From Frigidibacter sp. RF13 (GTDB taxonomy: Bacteria > Pseudomonadota > Alphaproteobacteria > Rhodobacterales > Rhodobacteraceae): a DNA stretch of 64,000 nt. Numbering within the stretch: position 1 is the stretch's first letter; every line of letters starts with the position of its first letter. The notes beneath the pieces were generated by a model. It made no database searches and was not told the origin of the DNA. It saw only the letters and a program-made list of their open reading frames with translations. Made by a program: the position numbers and the translations under genes. The stretch is taken from contig NZ_JAPNUE010000003.1 in assembly GCF_026626305.1 (NCBI RefSeq), positions 291,542 to 355,541 of the forward strand. Direction: 5' to 3'. Of this stretch, positions 54,041 through 62,030 are shown piece after piece.

Positions 54041-54790
54041 ATGCCAAACAAGCCCTATGGTATCATCTGCCCGTTGTCGAAGGCCTGCGAATATCTCGAG
54101 CCGCGCTGGACCATCCAGATCCTTGGCGAGTTGTGGGGCGGGTCCAGCCGGTTCAACGATATCCGGCGCGGGCTTGGCCATATGTCGCCCGCGCTCTTGT
54201 CGCGACGATTGCGGGAGATGGAGGCGATGGGCCTCGTCGACCGGGTGGAGGACCGGGCGGCCGGCACAGTCGATTATTTCCGAACCGCCAAGGCGATCGC
54301 GCTCGAACCCGCGCTTGACGCGCTGGCTCACTGGGCGCAGCGCAATATCGAGGCCGAGATTGCCATCGGCGAGCCGAATGTCTCGACCATGATGTGGGGC
54401 GCGCGGCGCTATGTGAAGGTTCAGGAATTGCCGCCCCGGCGTATCGTCATGCGCTTTCACTTCGGGACGGTCGAACGCGGCAGTGACCGATATTGGCTGG
54501 TGACGCAGCCTGGATCGGAGGTTGACCTCTGCACCACGGACCCTGGCACGGAAGTCGATATCTATGTTGAAGTGACGACGGTGTCGATGGCCGCCATCAT
54601 GCTGGGACGTTCGTCGATTGCCCGCGAAATCGACGAGGGGCGGCTGTTCCTGTCGGGCGATCCACGTCTGATCCGGACCATAGACCGCTGGTTTCCCAAG
54701 GAAGATGGGCATGATATCGACGGCGTCCTGCCGCTGCTACCCGACCGTGATCGCCATGCAGGAAGGCATGCGGCAGCGGTTCGCCAGTAG
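54041..54790 (+). CDS. HxlR-type regulator with C-terminal ligand-binding-like domain
   Basis: 249 residues; GGGAGGGG precedes ATG 54041. The first about 100 residues are an HxlR winged helix (CPLSKACEYLEPRWTIQILGEL, RFNDIRRGLGHMSPALLSRRLREMEAMGLV). The remainder (YWLVTQPGSEVDLCTTDPGTEVDIYVE, DEGRLFLSGDPRLIRTIDRWF) resembles an SCP2-like or sterol-carrier fold that may bind a small hydrophobic molecule. The target is unknown; the next gene, 77 nt further, is an exporter. Confidence 0.82.
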   Translation: MPNKPYGIICPLSKACEYLEPRWTIQILGELWGGSSRFNDIRRGLGHMSPALLSRRLREMEAMGLVDRVEDRAAGTVDYFRTAKAIALEPALDALAHWAQRNIEAEIAIGEPNVSTMMWGARRYVKVQELPPRRIVMRFHFGTVERGSDRYWLVTQPGSEVDLCTTDPGTEVDIYVEVTTVSMAAIMLGRSSIAREIDEGRLFLSGDPRLIRTIDRWFPKEDGHDIDGVLPLLPDRDRHAGRHAAAVRQ

Positions 54791-54867
54791 CTTTCGGCGC
54801 ATCGGGTCCGGTATCGGTCTGGGCAGGGTCGGCATCCGCCGTCCGGCTTTGTTGTAAGGGTCCGTTC

Positions 54868-55737
54868 GTGCGCCTCTTTCTTCTCACCGCGCTGACCATG
54901 GTCGCCTTCGCCGCCAATTCGGTCCTGAACCGGGTCGCGGTGGCGGGCGGGCTGATCGAGCCGGTGCCTTTTGCCGTCGTGCGCCTGCTCGCCGGGGCGG
55001 CGATGCTCGGCCTCTTTATCCTTGTGCGTTACGGGCTGCAGGGGCGGCGCCTCTGGCCCGGGGCCGGACGGCGGCGGCTGTTAGGGGCACTTTCGCTCTT
55101 GCTTTATCTGTTCGGCTTCTCGCTTGCCTACCGGCAGCTCGATGCAGGCGTTGGGGCGCTGATCCTTTTCGGGATGGTCCAGATCACCATGTTCGCGGGG
55201 GCGCTCCTGTTCAAGGAACCGGTACCCGGGCGGCGCTGGGCGGGGGCGCTTCTGGCCTTTGCCGGGCTTCTGTGGCTCTTTGCGCCCTGGGCGCGGGCAG
55301 GGCTCGCGGTGAGCCCACCGCATGCGGGCCTGATGCTCGCGGCCGGAGCGGGTTGGGGTGTTTATTCGCTCGCGGCGCGGGGGGCAGACGATCCTTTGGG
55401 GGCGACGGCCTGGAATTTCCTTCTGGCGGTGGTGCCCGGTTTGCTGATCGGCATGGCCCTGCCCGGGGGCGTGGCGCTCGAAGGGGCAAGCGCTGGCGGC
55501 CTTTTTCTGGCGATCCTCTCCGGGGCGGTGACTTCGGGTCTTGGCTATGCGCTCTGGTATCTGGTCTTGCCCGGTCTCGGACCGTCGCGGGCGGCTGTGG
55601 CGCAACTGACCGCGCCGGTGATCGCGGCGGCGGGCGGTTTCTTGTTCCTGGGCGAGCCCGTCACCCTGCGGCTCGCCGTTGCGGCGCTTCTGGTGCTGGG
55701 GGGCGTAGCGCTGTCTTCCCGACCGGTGCGCGACTGA
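54868..55737 (+). CDS. EamA/DMT family transporter
   Basis: 289 residues with ten hydrophobic helices in two EamA repeats, starting at GTG 54868 (MRLFLLTALTMVAFAANSVLNRVAV). SGAVTSGLGYALWYLVLPGLG in the second repeat is a typical EamA element. It probably exports metabolites or amino acids across the inner membrane. It is followed by a terminator hairpin. Confidence 0.87.
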   Translation: MRLFLLTALTMVAFAANSVLNRVAVAGGLIEPVPFAVVRLLAGAAMLGLFILVRYGLQGRRLWPGAGRRRLLGALSLLLYLFGFSLAYRQLDAGVGALILFGMVQITMFAGALLFKEPVPGRRWAGALLAFAGLLWLFAPWARAGLAVSPPHAGLMLAAGAGWGVYSLAARGADDPLGATAWNFLLAVVPGLLIGMALPGGVALEGASAGGLFLAILSGAVTSGLGYALWYLVLPGLGPSRAAVAQLTAPVIAAAGGFLFLGEPVTLRLAVAALLVLGGVALSSRPVRD

Positions 55738-55755
55738 ACTTTCTGATCCAGAGGC

Positions 55756-55780
55756 GACCCCGCGCAGAGCGCGCGGGGTC
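55756..55780. terminator. terminator between the EamA and GNAT genes
   Basis: GACCCCGCGC (55756-55765), loop AGAGC, GCGCGGGGTC (55771-55780): a perfect 10-bp stem between two convergent genes. Confidence 0.75.
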
Positions 55781-55825
55781 AAGCGATCTCTCGCCGCCCC
55801 GGCCGGGCCGCGGCGGCTCGGCTGC

Positions 55826-55859
55826 CTCCGGCGGAGGTATTTGGGCCAAGATGAAGAGG
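55826..55859. repeat. Rhodobacterales repeat, copy with TATTTGGGCCAAGATGAA box
   Basis: CTCCGGCGGAGG is followed by TATTTGGGCCAAGATGAAG, identical in the last part to 4889-4908. It lies just beyond the stop of the GNAT gene on its 3' side. Confidence 0.7.
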
Positions 55860-55860
55860 G

Positions 55861-56352
55861 TCAGAGTGCTTTGCCCATGCGGTGGGCGATCTGGGTCTTT
55901 GTGCCGAGCGTGATGGGGCGGTTGGCGAGCGAGAGGCGGAAGCCTTCACGCTCCCAGAAGGCGCGGCCGCGCGGGTTGGCTTCGAGGACGGCTATGTAGA
56001 TATTTTTGGCGCCGCGGCGGCGGGCCTCGGTTTCGAGATGATGAAGGAAGGCGCGCCCGAGGCCGCGGCCGCGTGCGGCGGGGGTGAACATCATCAGGCC
56101 GAGGAAGGCATCGGACGGTTCGGGATAGCCGAAGGCGAGATCGGCGAGGCCTGCGAGAGGATCGCCGTCAAAGAGGCCCGCGCGGTAGCTGGTGGTGGGG
56201 TCGATGCCGGGCGGATGGGCGGTGAAATATTCGTCCGTGACCTCGGCGTCCGGCTCGGCATCGCGCTCGAGCCAGATATAGTCGGCGGCCTCGTGGAAGA
56301 ACCGCTCGACAAGGGCACGGTCGGTCACTGGGTGGAGCGGGCGGATCAGCAT
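55861..56352 (-). CDS. GNAT family N-acetyltransferase
   Basis: 163 residues. The acetyl-CoA-binding motif is RGRGLGRAFLHHLETEARRRGAKNIYIAVLEANPRGRAFWEREGF (in two parts, about 93-137). The N terminus reads MLIRPLHPVTDRALVERFF. It overlaps the Gre factor gene by 7 nt. The substrate is unknown. Confidence 0.87.
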   Translation of the reverse strand: MLIRPLHPVTDRALVERFFHEAADYIWLERDAEPDAEVTDEYFTAHPPGIDPTTSYRAGLFDGDPLAGLADLAFGYPEPSDAFLGLMMFTPAARGRGLGRAFLHHLETEARRRGAKNIYIAVLEANPRGRAFWEREGFRLSLANRPITLGTKTQIAHRMGKAL

Positions 56353-56840
56353 GGCAGCGGTTCGATCTTGAGGATCTCTAGCTCGGTCGCGCCCGCCGGG
56401 CGGCGCCAGGTGACGAGGTCGCCCACATGCGCGCCGAGGAGCGCACGGGCGAGGGGGGACTGGGGAGCGATGCGGCCGAGGCTTGCGTCAGCCTCGTCTT
56501 CACCGACGATTTCATAGGTGGTTTCTGCGCCCTCTTCGTCGGCCACGGTGACGCGGGTGGCGAAGGCGGCTTCGTGCGGCGCCTCGGGGGGCGGTGTCGG
56601 GATCGCGCTGGCGAGCCGGGCGGTCAGGTAGCGGATGTCACGCTCGGCAGCACGTTCGGGCAGCCGGTCGAGCCGGTCCGGGCGAGCTTTGAGGGCGGCG
56701 AGGGTGGCCTGGGTGTCGGTGAGCCGCTGTTGCAGCGCGGCGAGCCCACGCGGGGTGACGTAGTTCGGATGCGGCGAAAGCGGCAGGTCGGGGAGGGGCG
56801 CATTGTCCGGCCCGTCCTCCTTCACGAAAGCGCGGCTCAT
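56346..56840 (-). CDS. GreA/GreB-like transcription elongation factor
   Basis: 164 residues starting MSRAFVKEDG, which is the usual GreB-type start. A helical N-terminal region (YVTPRGLAALQQRLTDTQATLAAL, DIRYLTARLASAI) is followed by an FKBP-like C-terminal domain (YEIVGEDEADASLGRIAPQSPLARALLGAHVGDLVTW). Gre factors rescue stalled RNA polymerase by stimulating transcript cleavage. The acidic tip of the coiled coil is reduced compared with GreA, so it may be a Gre-like regulator. It overlaps the NUDIX gene by 4 nt. Confidence 0.82.
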   Translation of the reverse strand: MSRAFVKEDGPDNAPLPDLPLSPHPNYVTPRGLAALQQRLTDTQATLAALKARPDRLDRLPERAAERDIRYLTARLASAIPTPPPEAPHEAAFATRVTVADEEGAETTYEIVGEDEADASLGRIAPQSPLARALLGAHVGDLVTWRRPAGATELEILKIEPLPC

Positions 56841-57289
56841 GGCACGATTTCCTCAAGCGGGTCGTAATGCGCCTGGGCTGACCCCGCGAAGGCGATGGCG
56901 GCGAGGCTGTCGGGTTTCAGCCTTATCCCGGCCAGTTCCCGTCGCCCGAAGAACCGGCGGCGTGCGACAACCCCTTCGGGATCGCGCCAATTGGTCGGCA
57001 GTTCACCGCCCGCGAAGCTGCAACGGAAGAAGAGGTCGACCTGGTGAAAGCCCGATCTGGGATCGTGGAATTCGTTCACAAGAGCGAGCGGGCCGACGGC
57101 GACCTCGATGCCGCATTCCTCATGGACCTCGCGACGCAGGTTGTCGGGCAGGGATGTGCCGGGTTCGACCCCGCCACCCGGGGCGCACCAGAGGTCGGAC
57201 CGGGTGCCGGGATAGGCGTTGACGAGGAGGAGCCTATCCTGATGCATAAGGATGGCGCGGACGGCAAGGCGGGGTGAGCGGTGCTTCAT
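56837..57289 (-). CDS. NUDIX hydrolase
   Basis: 150 residues. The NUDIX box GGGVEPGTSLPDNLRREVHEECGIEV (about 48-73; consensus GX5EX7REUXEEXGU) has all catalytic glutamates. It is the first gene of a coupled set (NUDIX, Gre, GNAT). Such enzymes remove nucleotide diphosphates or damaged nucleotides. Confidence 0.88.
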   Translation of the reverse strand: MKHRSPRLAVRAILMHQDRLLLVNAYPGTRSDLWCAPGGGVEPGTSLPDNLRREVHEECGIEVAVGPLALVNEFHDPRSGFHQVDLFFRCSFAGGELPTNWRDPEGVVARRRFFGRRELAGIRLKPDSLAAIAFAGSAQAHYDPLEEIVP

Positions 57290-57378
57290 GAGCGGGAGAG
57301 TGCCTGTCGACCGCCGGTGACGCAAGGGCGCGGAGCGAAAGGGTGGCGCGCGGCCCCGGGGGCGACTATTTCAGGGCC

Positions 57379-58104
57379 ATGATCCGTGGTCTGATCCTTC
57401 TTTTCCTGCTTCTTGCCGCGCCTGTAGCGCAGGCCAAATGCGTGGTGCTGCTGCATGGGTTGGCGCGCACCGATGCGTCGCTGCGGATCATGGAGCGGGC
57501 GCTGGAAGATCGCGGCTACCGGGTGGTGAATTCGGCCTATCCCTCGACCGAGGCGCCGATCGAGGATCTGGTGCGTTTCTACGTGACGCCAGCGGTCGCT
57601 GCCTGTGGCGAGGAACGGGTGGATTTCGTCACCCATTCGATGGGCGGCATCCTTGCCCGCGCCTGGCTCGACGATCACCGGCCGAAGCATATGGGGCGCG
57701 TGGTGATGCTCGCCCCGCCCAACAAAGGGTCGGAACTGGTGGATGCGTTCGGGGGGCTGACGCTTTTCGACTGGGTGAATGGACCGGCGGGGCTGGAGCT
57801 TGGGACCGATCCCGCGAGCGTGCCGAACCGGTTGGGCATGGCGCGGTTCGATCTGGGAGTGATCGCGGGCGACCGGTCGCTCAATCCGATCTATTCCTAT
57901 GTGATCGGCGGGGCGGACGATGGAAAGGTCTCGGTCGAGGCGACGAAGATCCGGGGGATGAACGATCATATCGTGCTGCCGGTGACCCATACGTTCATGA
58001 TGAACAATCCCCTGGTGATCGCCCAGGTCGAGGCCTTCCTTGCCAATGGCCGGTTCGACCGCAGCCTGACCTACTGGCAGGCGCTTGGGCAATTCTTGCC
58101 CTGA
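57379..58104 (+). CDS. exported alpha/beta hydrolase (lipase-like)
   Basis: 241 residues with a signal peptide ([19 protein letters not shown]). The mature part starts with [16 protein letters not shown], and the nucleophile elbow is [16 protein letters not shown]. It looks like a small triacylglycerol lipase or phospholipase in the periplasm or outside. It stops 6 nt short of modC, convergent. Confidence 0.85.
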   Translation: MIRGLILLFLLLAAPVAQAKCVVLLHGLARTDASLRIMERALEDRGYRVVNSAYPSTEAPIEDLVRFYVTPAVAACGEERVDFVTHSMGGILARAWLDDHRPKHMGRVVMLAPPNKGSELVDAFGGLTLFDWVNGPAGLELGTDPASVPNRLGMARFDLGVIAGDRSLNPIYSYVIGGADDGKVSVEATKIRGMNDHIVLPVTHTFMMNNPLVIAQVEAFLANGRFDRSLTYWQALGQFLP

Positions 58105-58110
58105 GGCCGT

Positions 58111-59178
58111 TCAGTCGCGCGCGAGCGCCACGGATTTCACGATCGCATGGCAGGGCGCGCCGGGCGCGAGCTTCAGCGTCTCGACCGAGCGTCGGGTGAG
58201 GCGGGCGCGAAGCGCGGTTCCGGCCGCCGTCAGCTGGACGTCGACCGATGCCGCGTCGAGGTCGGTCAGTGCGGTGACCCGGGCGGGCAGGATGTTCAGC
58301 GCGCTGAGGCCAAGAGGCGGGATGGTCGCGACCATCACGTCGCGGGCGCGGATCACCAGACGCAACATTTCGCCCGGTGCCGGCTCGGGCTGGAGCGCGG
58401 GCAGGATCAGCTGACCTTCGGGCAGGGACAGGCGGCAGAGGCCCTGCGGCTCCGTGCCCGCATAGCGGGCCTCGATCAGGCTGCCCGGTTCTTCCGCGCC
58501 GAAAGCGCGGGCGGCGCGCGGGTCGGACAGAACGCCGGCGGTCGGACCCTGGGCCTGCACCCGTCCTTCGGCAAGCGCGATCGTGCGCGTGGCGAGGCGG
58601 GCGACTTCCGCAAGCGAATGGCTGACATAAAGGATCGGCAGCTGCGCTTCGTCGCGCAATTGTTCGATCAGCGGCAGGATGGCGGCACGGCTTGCGGTAT
58701 CGAGGGCCGACAGCGGTTCATCCATCAGCAGAAGGCGGGGACGGGACAGGAGCGTGCGGACGAGCGCCACCCGCTGCGCCTCGCCGCCCGAGAGCGTCGC
58801 GGGCTTGCGGGCGAGAAGGGGGGTGAGGCCGAACTTGTCCGCCATGGGGCGGACCTCGTTCAGGCATCCGGCACGGCGGGCGGCATAGGTGAGGTTGCCC
58901 TCGACGTCGAGATGGTCGAACAGGCGCGGCGCCTGGAAGACCATGCCCACGCGGCGGCGATGCGGCGGGGTGAAGGCGCGCCCGTCTTCCCATGTCTCGC
59001 CGCTGTAGCGGATCAGCCCTCCCGTACGCTCGAACCCGGCAACGGCGCGCAGGATCGAGCTTTTGCCCGCGCCGGAGGGGCCGAATATCGCGGTAAGGCC
59101 CGGGTCGGGCAGGGTGAGGTCGATCTCGATCCCCCGGGGGCCGTGTGGCAGGCGGAATGCAAGGTGAAGGTCGGTCAT
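58111..59178 (-). CDS. modC: molybdate ABC transporter ATP-binding protein
   Basis: 355 residues. Walker A FGPSGAGKSS (about 32-41), signature LSGGEAQRV, Walker B LLLMDEPLSALD, and a C-terminal TOBE/Mop domain (about 290-350, VRALTDLDAASVDVQLTAAG type) that binds molybdate. It powers molybdate uptake. It overlaps modB by 4 nt. Confidence 0.94.
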   Translation of the reverse strand: MTDLHLAFRLPHGPRGIEIDLTLPDPGLTAIFGPSGAGKSSILRAVAGFERTGGLIRYSGETWEDGRAFTPPHRRRVGMVFQAPRLFDHLDVEGNLTYAARRAGCLNEVRPMADKFGLTPLLARKPATLSGGEAQRVALVRTLLSRPRLLLMDEPLSALDTASRAAILPLIEQLRDEAQLPILYVSHSLAEVARLATRTIALAEGRVQAQGPTAGVLSDPRAARAFGAEEPGSLIEARYAGTEPQGLCRLSLPEGQLILPALQPEPAPGEMLRLVIRARDVMVATIPPLGLSALNILPARVTALTDLDAASVDVQLTAAGTALRARLTRRSVETLKLAPGAPCHAIVKSVALARD

Positions 59179-59864
59179 GCGCGGCGCCCGGAGCTGCGCC
59201 CGGCGCGGCGGTTGATGGCGTACAGGGCCAGAAGCACGGCGAAGGAAAGCGCGACGAGAAGGGCCGAAAGGACATGTGCGGCGGGGTAGTCGGCGCGCTC
59301 CACCTGTTCATAGATGGCGATGGAGATCAGCCGCGTCTCGCCCGGGATATTGCCGCCGACCATCAGGACCACGCCGAACTCGCCCAATGTATGGGCGAAG
59401 GTCAGGACGGCGGCGGTCAGATAGCCGCGCAGCGACAGGGGGAGTGCCACTGTCAGGAAGGCATCGAAGGGCCGGGCGCCGAGGCTCGCGGCGGTTTCGA
59501 GAGGAGCAGGCCCAAGGGCGGAAAAGGCCGCCTGCAGCGGCTGGACGGTGAAGGGCAGGGAATAGAGGAGAGAGGCCAGAACGAGGCCTGCGAAGGAGAA
59601 GGTGAGTGTCTCGCCGGTGAGTGAGACCCAAGCCGCGCCAAGGGGTGCTTGCGGGTTGAAGGCAAGGAGCAGGTAGAAGCCCAGCACCGTGGGCGGCAGA
59701 ACGAGGGGCAGCGCGGTCAGCGCCTCGATCAGAGGCACAAGGCGGGCGCGGCTGCGCGCGAGCCACCAGGCGAGCGGCGTGCCCAGAAGAAGGAGAAGCG
59801 CCGTCACCAGCGCCGCGAGGCGCAAGGTCAGCCAGAGGGGGGCGAGATCGGGCAGGGCGGTCAT
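59175..59864 (-). CDS. modB: molybdate ABC transporter permease
   Basis: 229 residues with five to six membrane helices. The EAA loop reads ETAASLGARPFDAFLTVALPLSLRG and the early LPLVLPPTVLGFYLLLAF is typical of ModB. It forms the membrane channel for molybdate. Confidence 0.94.
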   Translation of the reverse strand: MTALPDLAPLWLTLRLAALVTALLLLLGTPLAWWLARSRARLVPLIEALTALPLVLPPTVLGFYLLLAFNPQAPLGAAWVSLTGETLTFSFAGLVLASLLYSLPFTVQPLQAAFSALGPAPLETAASLGARPFDAFLTVALPLSLRGYLTAAVLTFAHTLGEFGVVLMVGGNIPGETRLISIAIYEQVERADYPAAHVLSALLVALSFAVLLALYAINRRAGRSSGRRA

Positions 59865-59874
59865 GGCTGAGGGC

Positions 59875-60606
59875 TCATGGCAGGCCGTAGCCCGCGCTGC
59901 CGATCATCTCGCGCGCCACCGGGGAGGCGAGGAAGGCCAGAAAACCCGCCGCCGCCTTGTTGTCTGCCCCATGGGCCAGAAGGACCGCAGACTGGATGAG
60001 CGGCGCGTGATCCTCCGCCGGGATCGCCCAGGCGCTGCCGCCGGTCTCTGCCGTCAGCGAGGAAGCCGCGATGAAGCCCACATCCGCCGCCTTGCTCGCG
60101 ACCATGCTGAAAGCCTGACCGATATTCTCTCCGGTGACGAGCTTTGGCTGGACCTCCCCGGTCAGTCCCAGATGGTCCAGTACCTCCATTGCCGCAAGAC
60201 CGTAAGGCGCCAGATCGGGATTGGCGATTGCCACATGGCGCGCGGCGCGGAGCGCCGCCGCCGGATCGGAAAGGTCGCGGACCGGATCGGCTGACCAGAG
60301 CGCGAGACGGCCGAGCGCATAGGGCCGTGCCGTCCCTTCGACGGCCAGACCTTCGGCGAGCAGCCGGGCCGGTGTCGCATTGTCCGCCGACAGGAAGGCA
60401 TCGAACGGCGCACCGGCGGCAATCTGGGCCGAAAGCTTGCCGGTCGCCCCGGCAGTGATCCTGATCTCATCGCCGGTTTCGGCCGCAAAGGCCTGCGCCA
60501 GCTCCTCGGCCACCGGGGCAAAGTTCGTCGCAACCGCGATCAGAGCGGTGTCGGCACGTAGCGCGGACGGCAGCAAAAGGCAGACGACGAGCAGCAGGCG
60601 GATCAT
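59875..60606 (-). CDS. modA: molybdate-binding periplasmic protein
   Basis: 243 residues with a signal peptide (to about 18, PSALRA). The start of the mature part, DTALIAVATNFAPVAEELAQAF, and GATGKLSAQIAAGAPFDAFLSAD are the ModA oxyanion-binding elements. It captures molybdate or tungstate for ModBC, supplying the metal that AioA and other molybdoenzymes need. Confidence 0.94.
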   Translation of the reverse strand: MIRLLLVVCLLLPSALRADTALIAVATNFAPVAEELAQAFAAETGDEIRITAGATGKLSAQIAAGAPFDAFLSADNATPARLLAEGLAVEGTARPYALGRLALWSADPVRDLSDPAAALRAARHVAIANPDLAPYGLAAMEVLDHLGLTGEVQPKLVTGENIGQAFSMVASKAADVGFIAASSLTAETGGSAWAIPAEDHAPLIQSAVLLAHGADNKAAAGFLAFLASPVAREMIGSAGYGLP

Positions 60607-60616
60607 GTTGGTGTTC

Positions 60617-60640
60617 CGTTATTTCCATACGGATATAACG
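60617..60640. promoter_or_regulatory. Mo-box (ModE operator) upstream of modA
   Basis: CGTTAT-N12-ATAACG, with inner symmetry TTCC/GGAT, matches the ModE recognition dyad. It lies 10 nt ahead of modA, between modE and modA. Confidence 0.85.
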
Positions 60641-60662
60641 GCAGAGGTATGGCAGGCAATCG

Positions 60663-61034
60663 CTATTTCTCGCGGGCCGCAGCGGCGTGCAGCGCCGCGA
60701 TCGCGGCGATCTCTGCCACACTCGCCCTGCTGCTCTCGGCCTCCATCCGGCGGTAAAGCGCCAGAACCTCGGCCCCGCACGCCGTTAGCGCCGCGCCGCC
60801 CCGCCCGGCCCCGCCGCGCGAGGCGGCGACCAGAGGCGCGTCGAACATCGCGTTCAAAATCTCAACAAGCCCCCAGGCGCGCTTGTAGCTCATCCCCATC
60901 CGCCGCCCTGCGGCCGAGATCGAGCCGGTTGCGGCAATCCCTTCCAGCAGGTCGGCCTTGCCCGGCCCGATCCAGAGGCCCGGTCCGATCATCAGCTTCA
61001 GTCGCAGGCGCGGGTAGCGGCCCTTCTCTTCCAT
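60663..61034 (-). CDS. modE: short ModE-type regulator (DNA-binding domain only)
   Basis: 123 residues. The LysR-like winged helix of ModE is complete (LLEGIAATGSISAAGRRMGMSYKRAWGLVEILNAMFDAPLV, wing GGAGRGGAALTACG). The C-terminal Di-Mop domain that senses molybdate in classical ModE (about 260 residues) is absent. It shares the strand and immediate neighbourhood with modABC. It may sense molybdenum through a partner, perhaps the TOBE part of ModC. Confidence 0.85.
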   Translation of the reverse strand: MEEKGRYPRLRLKLMIGPGLWIGPGKADLLEGIAATGSISAAGRRMGMSYKRAWGLVEILNAMFDAPLVAASRGGAGRGGAALTACGAEVLALYRRMEAESSRASVAEIAAIAALHAAAAREK

Positions 61035-61097
61035 TCCGTCTCCCGTGGCAAAATGCCTCTTCCCCCTCTTCCGTTCTTAAATATCCTGCGGGGGAGC

Positions 61098-61122
61098 GCG
61101 AGGGGGCGCAAGGCCCCCTCGC
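61098..61122. repeat. hairpin repeat variant upstream of aguB
   Basis: GCGAGGGGGC (61098-61107), loop GCAAG, GCCCCCTCGC (61113-61122) is a perfect 10-bp stem. TTCTTAAATATCCTGCGGGGGAG lies just before it in two steps, echoing the CAAATACTCCGGGAGGG of the copy at 63860. Confidence 0.55.
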
Positions 61123-61159
61123 TGATCTTTGGCGCCCGCTCACCGTCAGGGGAAGAAGC

Positions 61160-62029
61160 ATGTCAAAAGTCACCGTCGCCGCCACACAGTTCGCCTGCTC
61201 CTGGAACCTGCCAGCGAACCTCGATCGCGCCGAAGGTCTCGTCCGCCGGGCCGCCGCCGAGGGCGCGAATGTCGTGCTCCTGCAGGAACTGTTCGCCACC
61301 CCCTATTTCTGCATCACCGAAGACCCAGCCTATTTCACGCATGCGCTTCCCTACGAGGGCAATCCGATTGTCGCCCGTTTCGCCGACCTTGCGCGCGAGC
61401 TCGGCGTGGTTCTACCGGTCAGCTTCTTCGAGCGCGCGGGTACGGCGCATTTCAACTCGGTCGCCATGGTCGATGCCGACGGCACGGCGCTCGGCCTCTA
61501 CCGCAAAAGCCACATCCCGCAGGGGCCGGGCTATGAGGAGAAATTCTACTTCTCGCCCGGCGACAGCGGCTTTCGCGTCTGGGATACGGCCTTCGGGCGG
61601 ATCGGCACCGGCATCTGCTGGGACCAGTGGTTTCCCGAGGCTGCCCGCGCGATGGCGCTTCAGGGCGCAGAGATGCTCCTCTATCCGACCGCCATCGGCT
61701 CGGAACCGCCCGCGCCCGGCTATGACAGCCAGCCGCATTGGGAAATGGTGATGCGCGGCCATGCGGCCGCCAATATCCTGCCGGTCGTCGCCTCGAACCG
61801 GATCGGGCGCGAAGAGCAGGGGGACAGGTTCGTCACCTTCTACGGCTCTTCCTTCATCGCAGACCAGTGCGGGCAGCTCGTCACCAAGGCGGGACGCGCG
61901 GACGAGACGATCCTGACTGCCAGTTTCGACCTCGGCGCAATCCACGACCTGCGCCGCAGCTGGGGCCTGTTCCGCGACCGGCGGCCCGAGCTTTACCGGA
62001 CGCTCCTGAGCCTCGACGGGCGCGCCTGA
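61160..62029 (+). CDS. aguB: N-carbamoylputrescine amidase
   Basis: 289 residues of the nitrilase superfamily. Catalytic Glu in LLQELFATPYF, Lys in LYRKSHIPQGPGYEEKFYF and Cys in GICWDQWFPEAAR are all visible, and these surrounding motifs are typical of AguB. It splits N-carbamoylputrescine to putrescine, CO2 and ammonia in polyamine synthesis. GGGGAAG lies before ATG 61160; the frame is open far upstream without support. Confidence 0.93.
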   Translation: MSKVTVAATQFACSWNLPANLDRAEGLVRRAAAEGANVVLLQELFATPYFCITEDPAYFTHALPYEGNPIVARFADLARELGVVLPVSFFERAGTAHFNSVAMVDADGTALGLYRKSHIPQGPGYEEKFYFSPGDSGFRVWDTAFGRIGTGICWDQWFPEAARAMALQGAEMLLYPTAIGSEPPAPGYDSQPHWEMVMRGHAAANILPVVASNRIGREEQGDRFVTFYGSSFIADQCGQLVTKAGRADETILTASFDLGAIHDLRRSWGLFRDRRPELYRTLLSLDGRA

Positions 62030-62030
62030 G

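Noticed and set aside
60380..61159. N-terminal extension of AguB by 260 residues
   Set aside because: The extension is Arg/Pro/Ser-rich and crosses modA, modE and a hairpin repeat. A good ribosome site lies just before ATG 61160.
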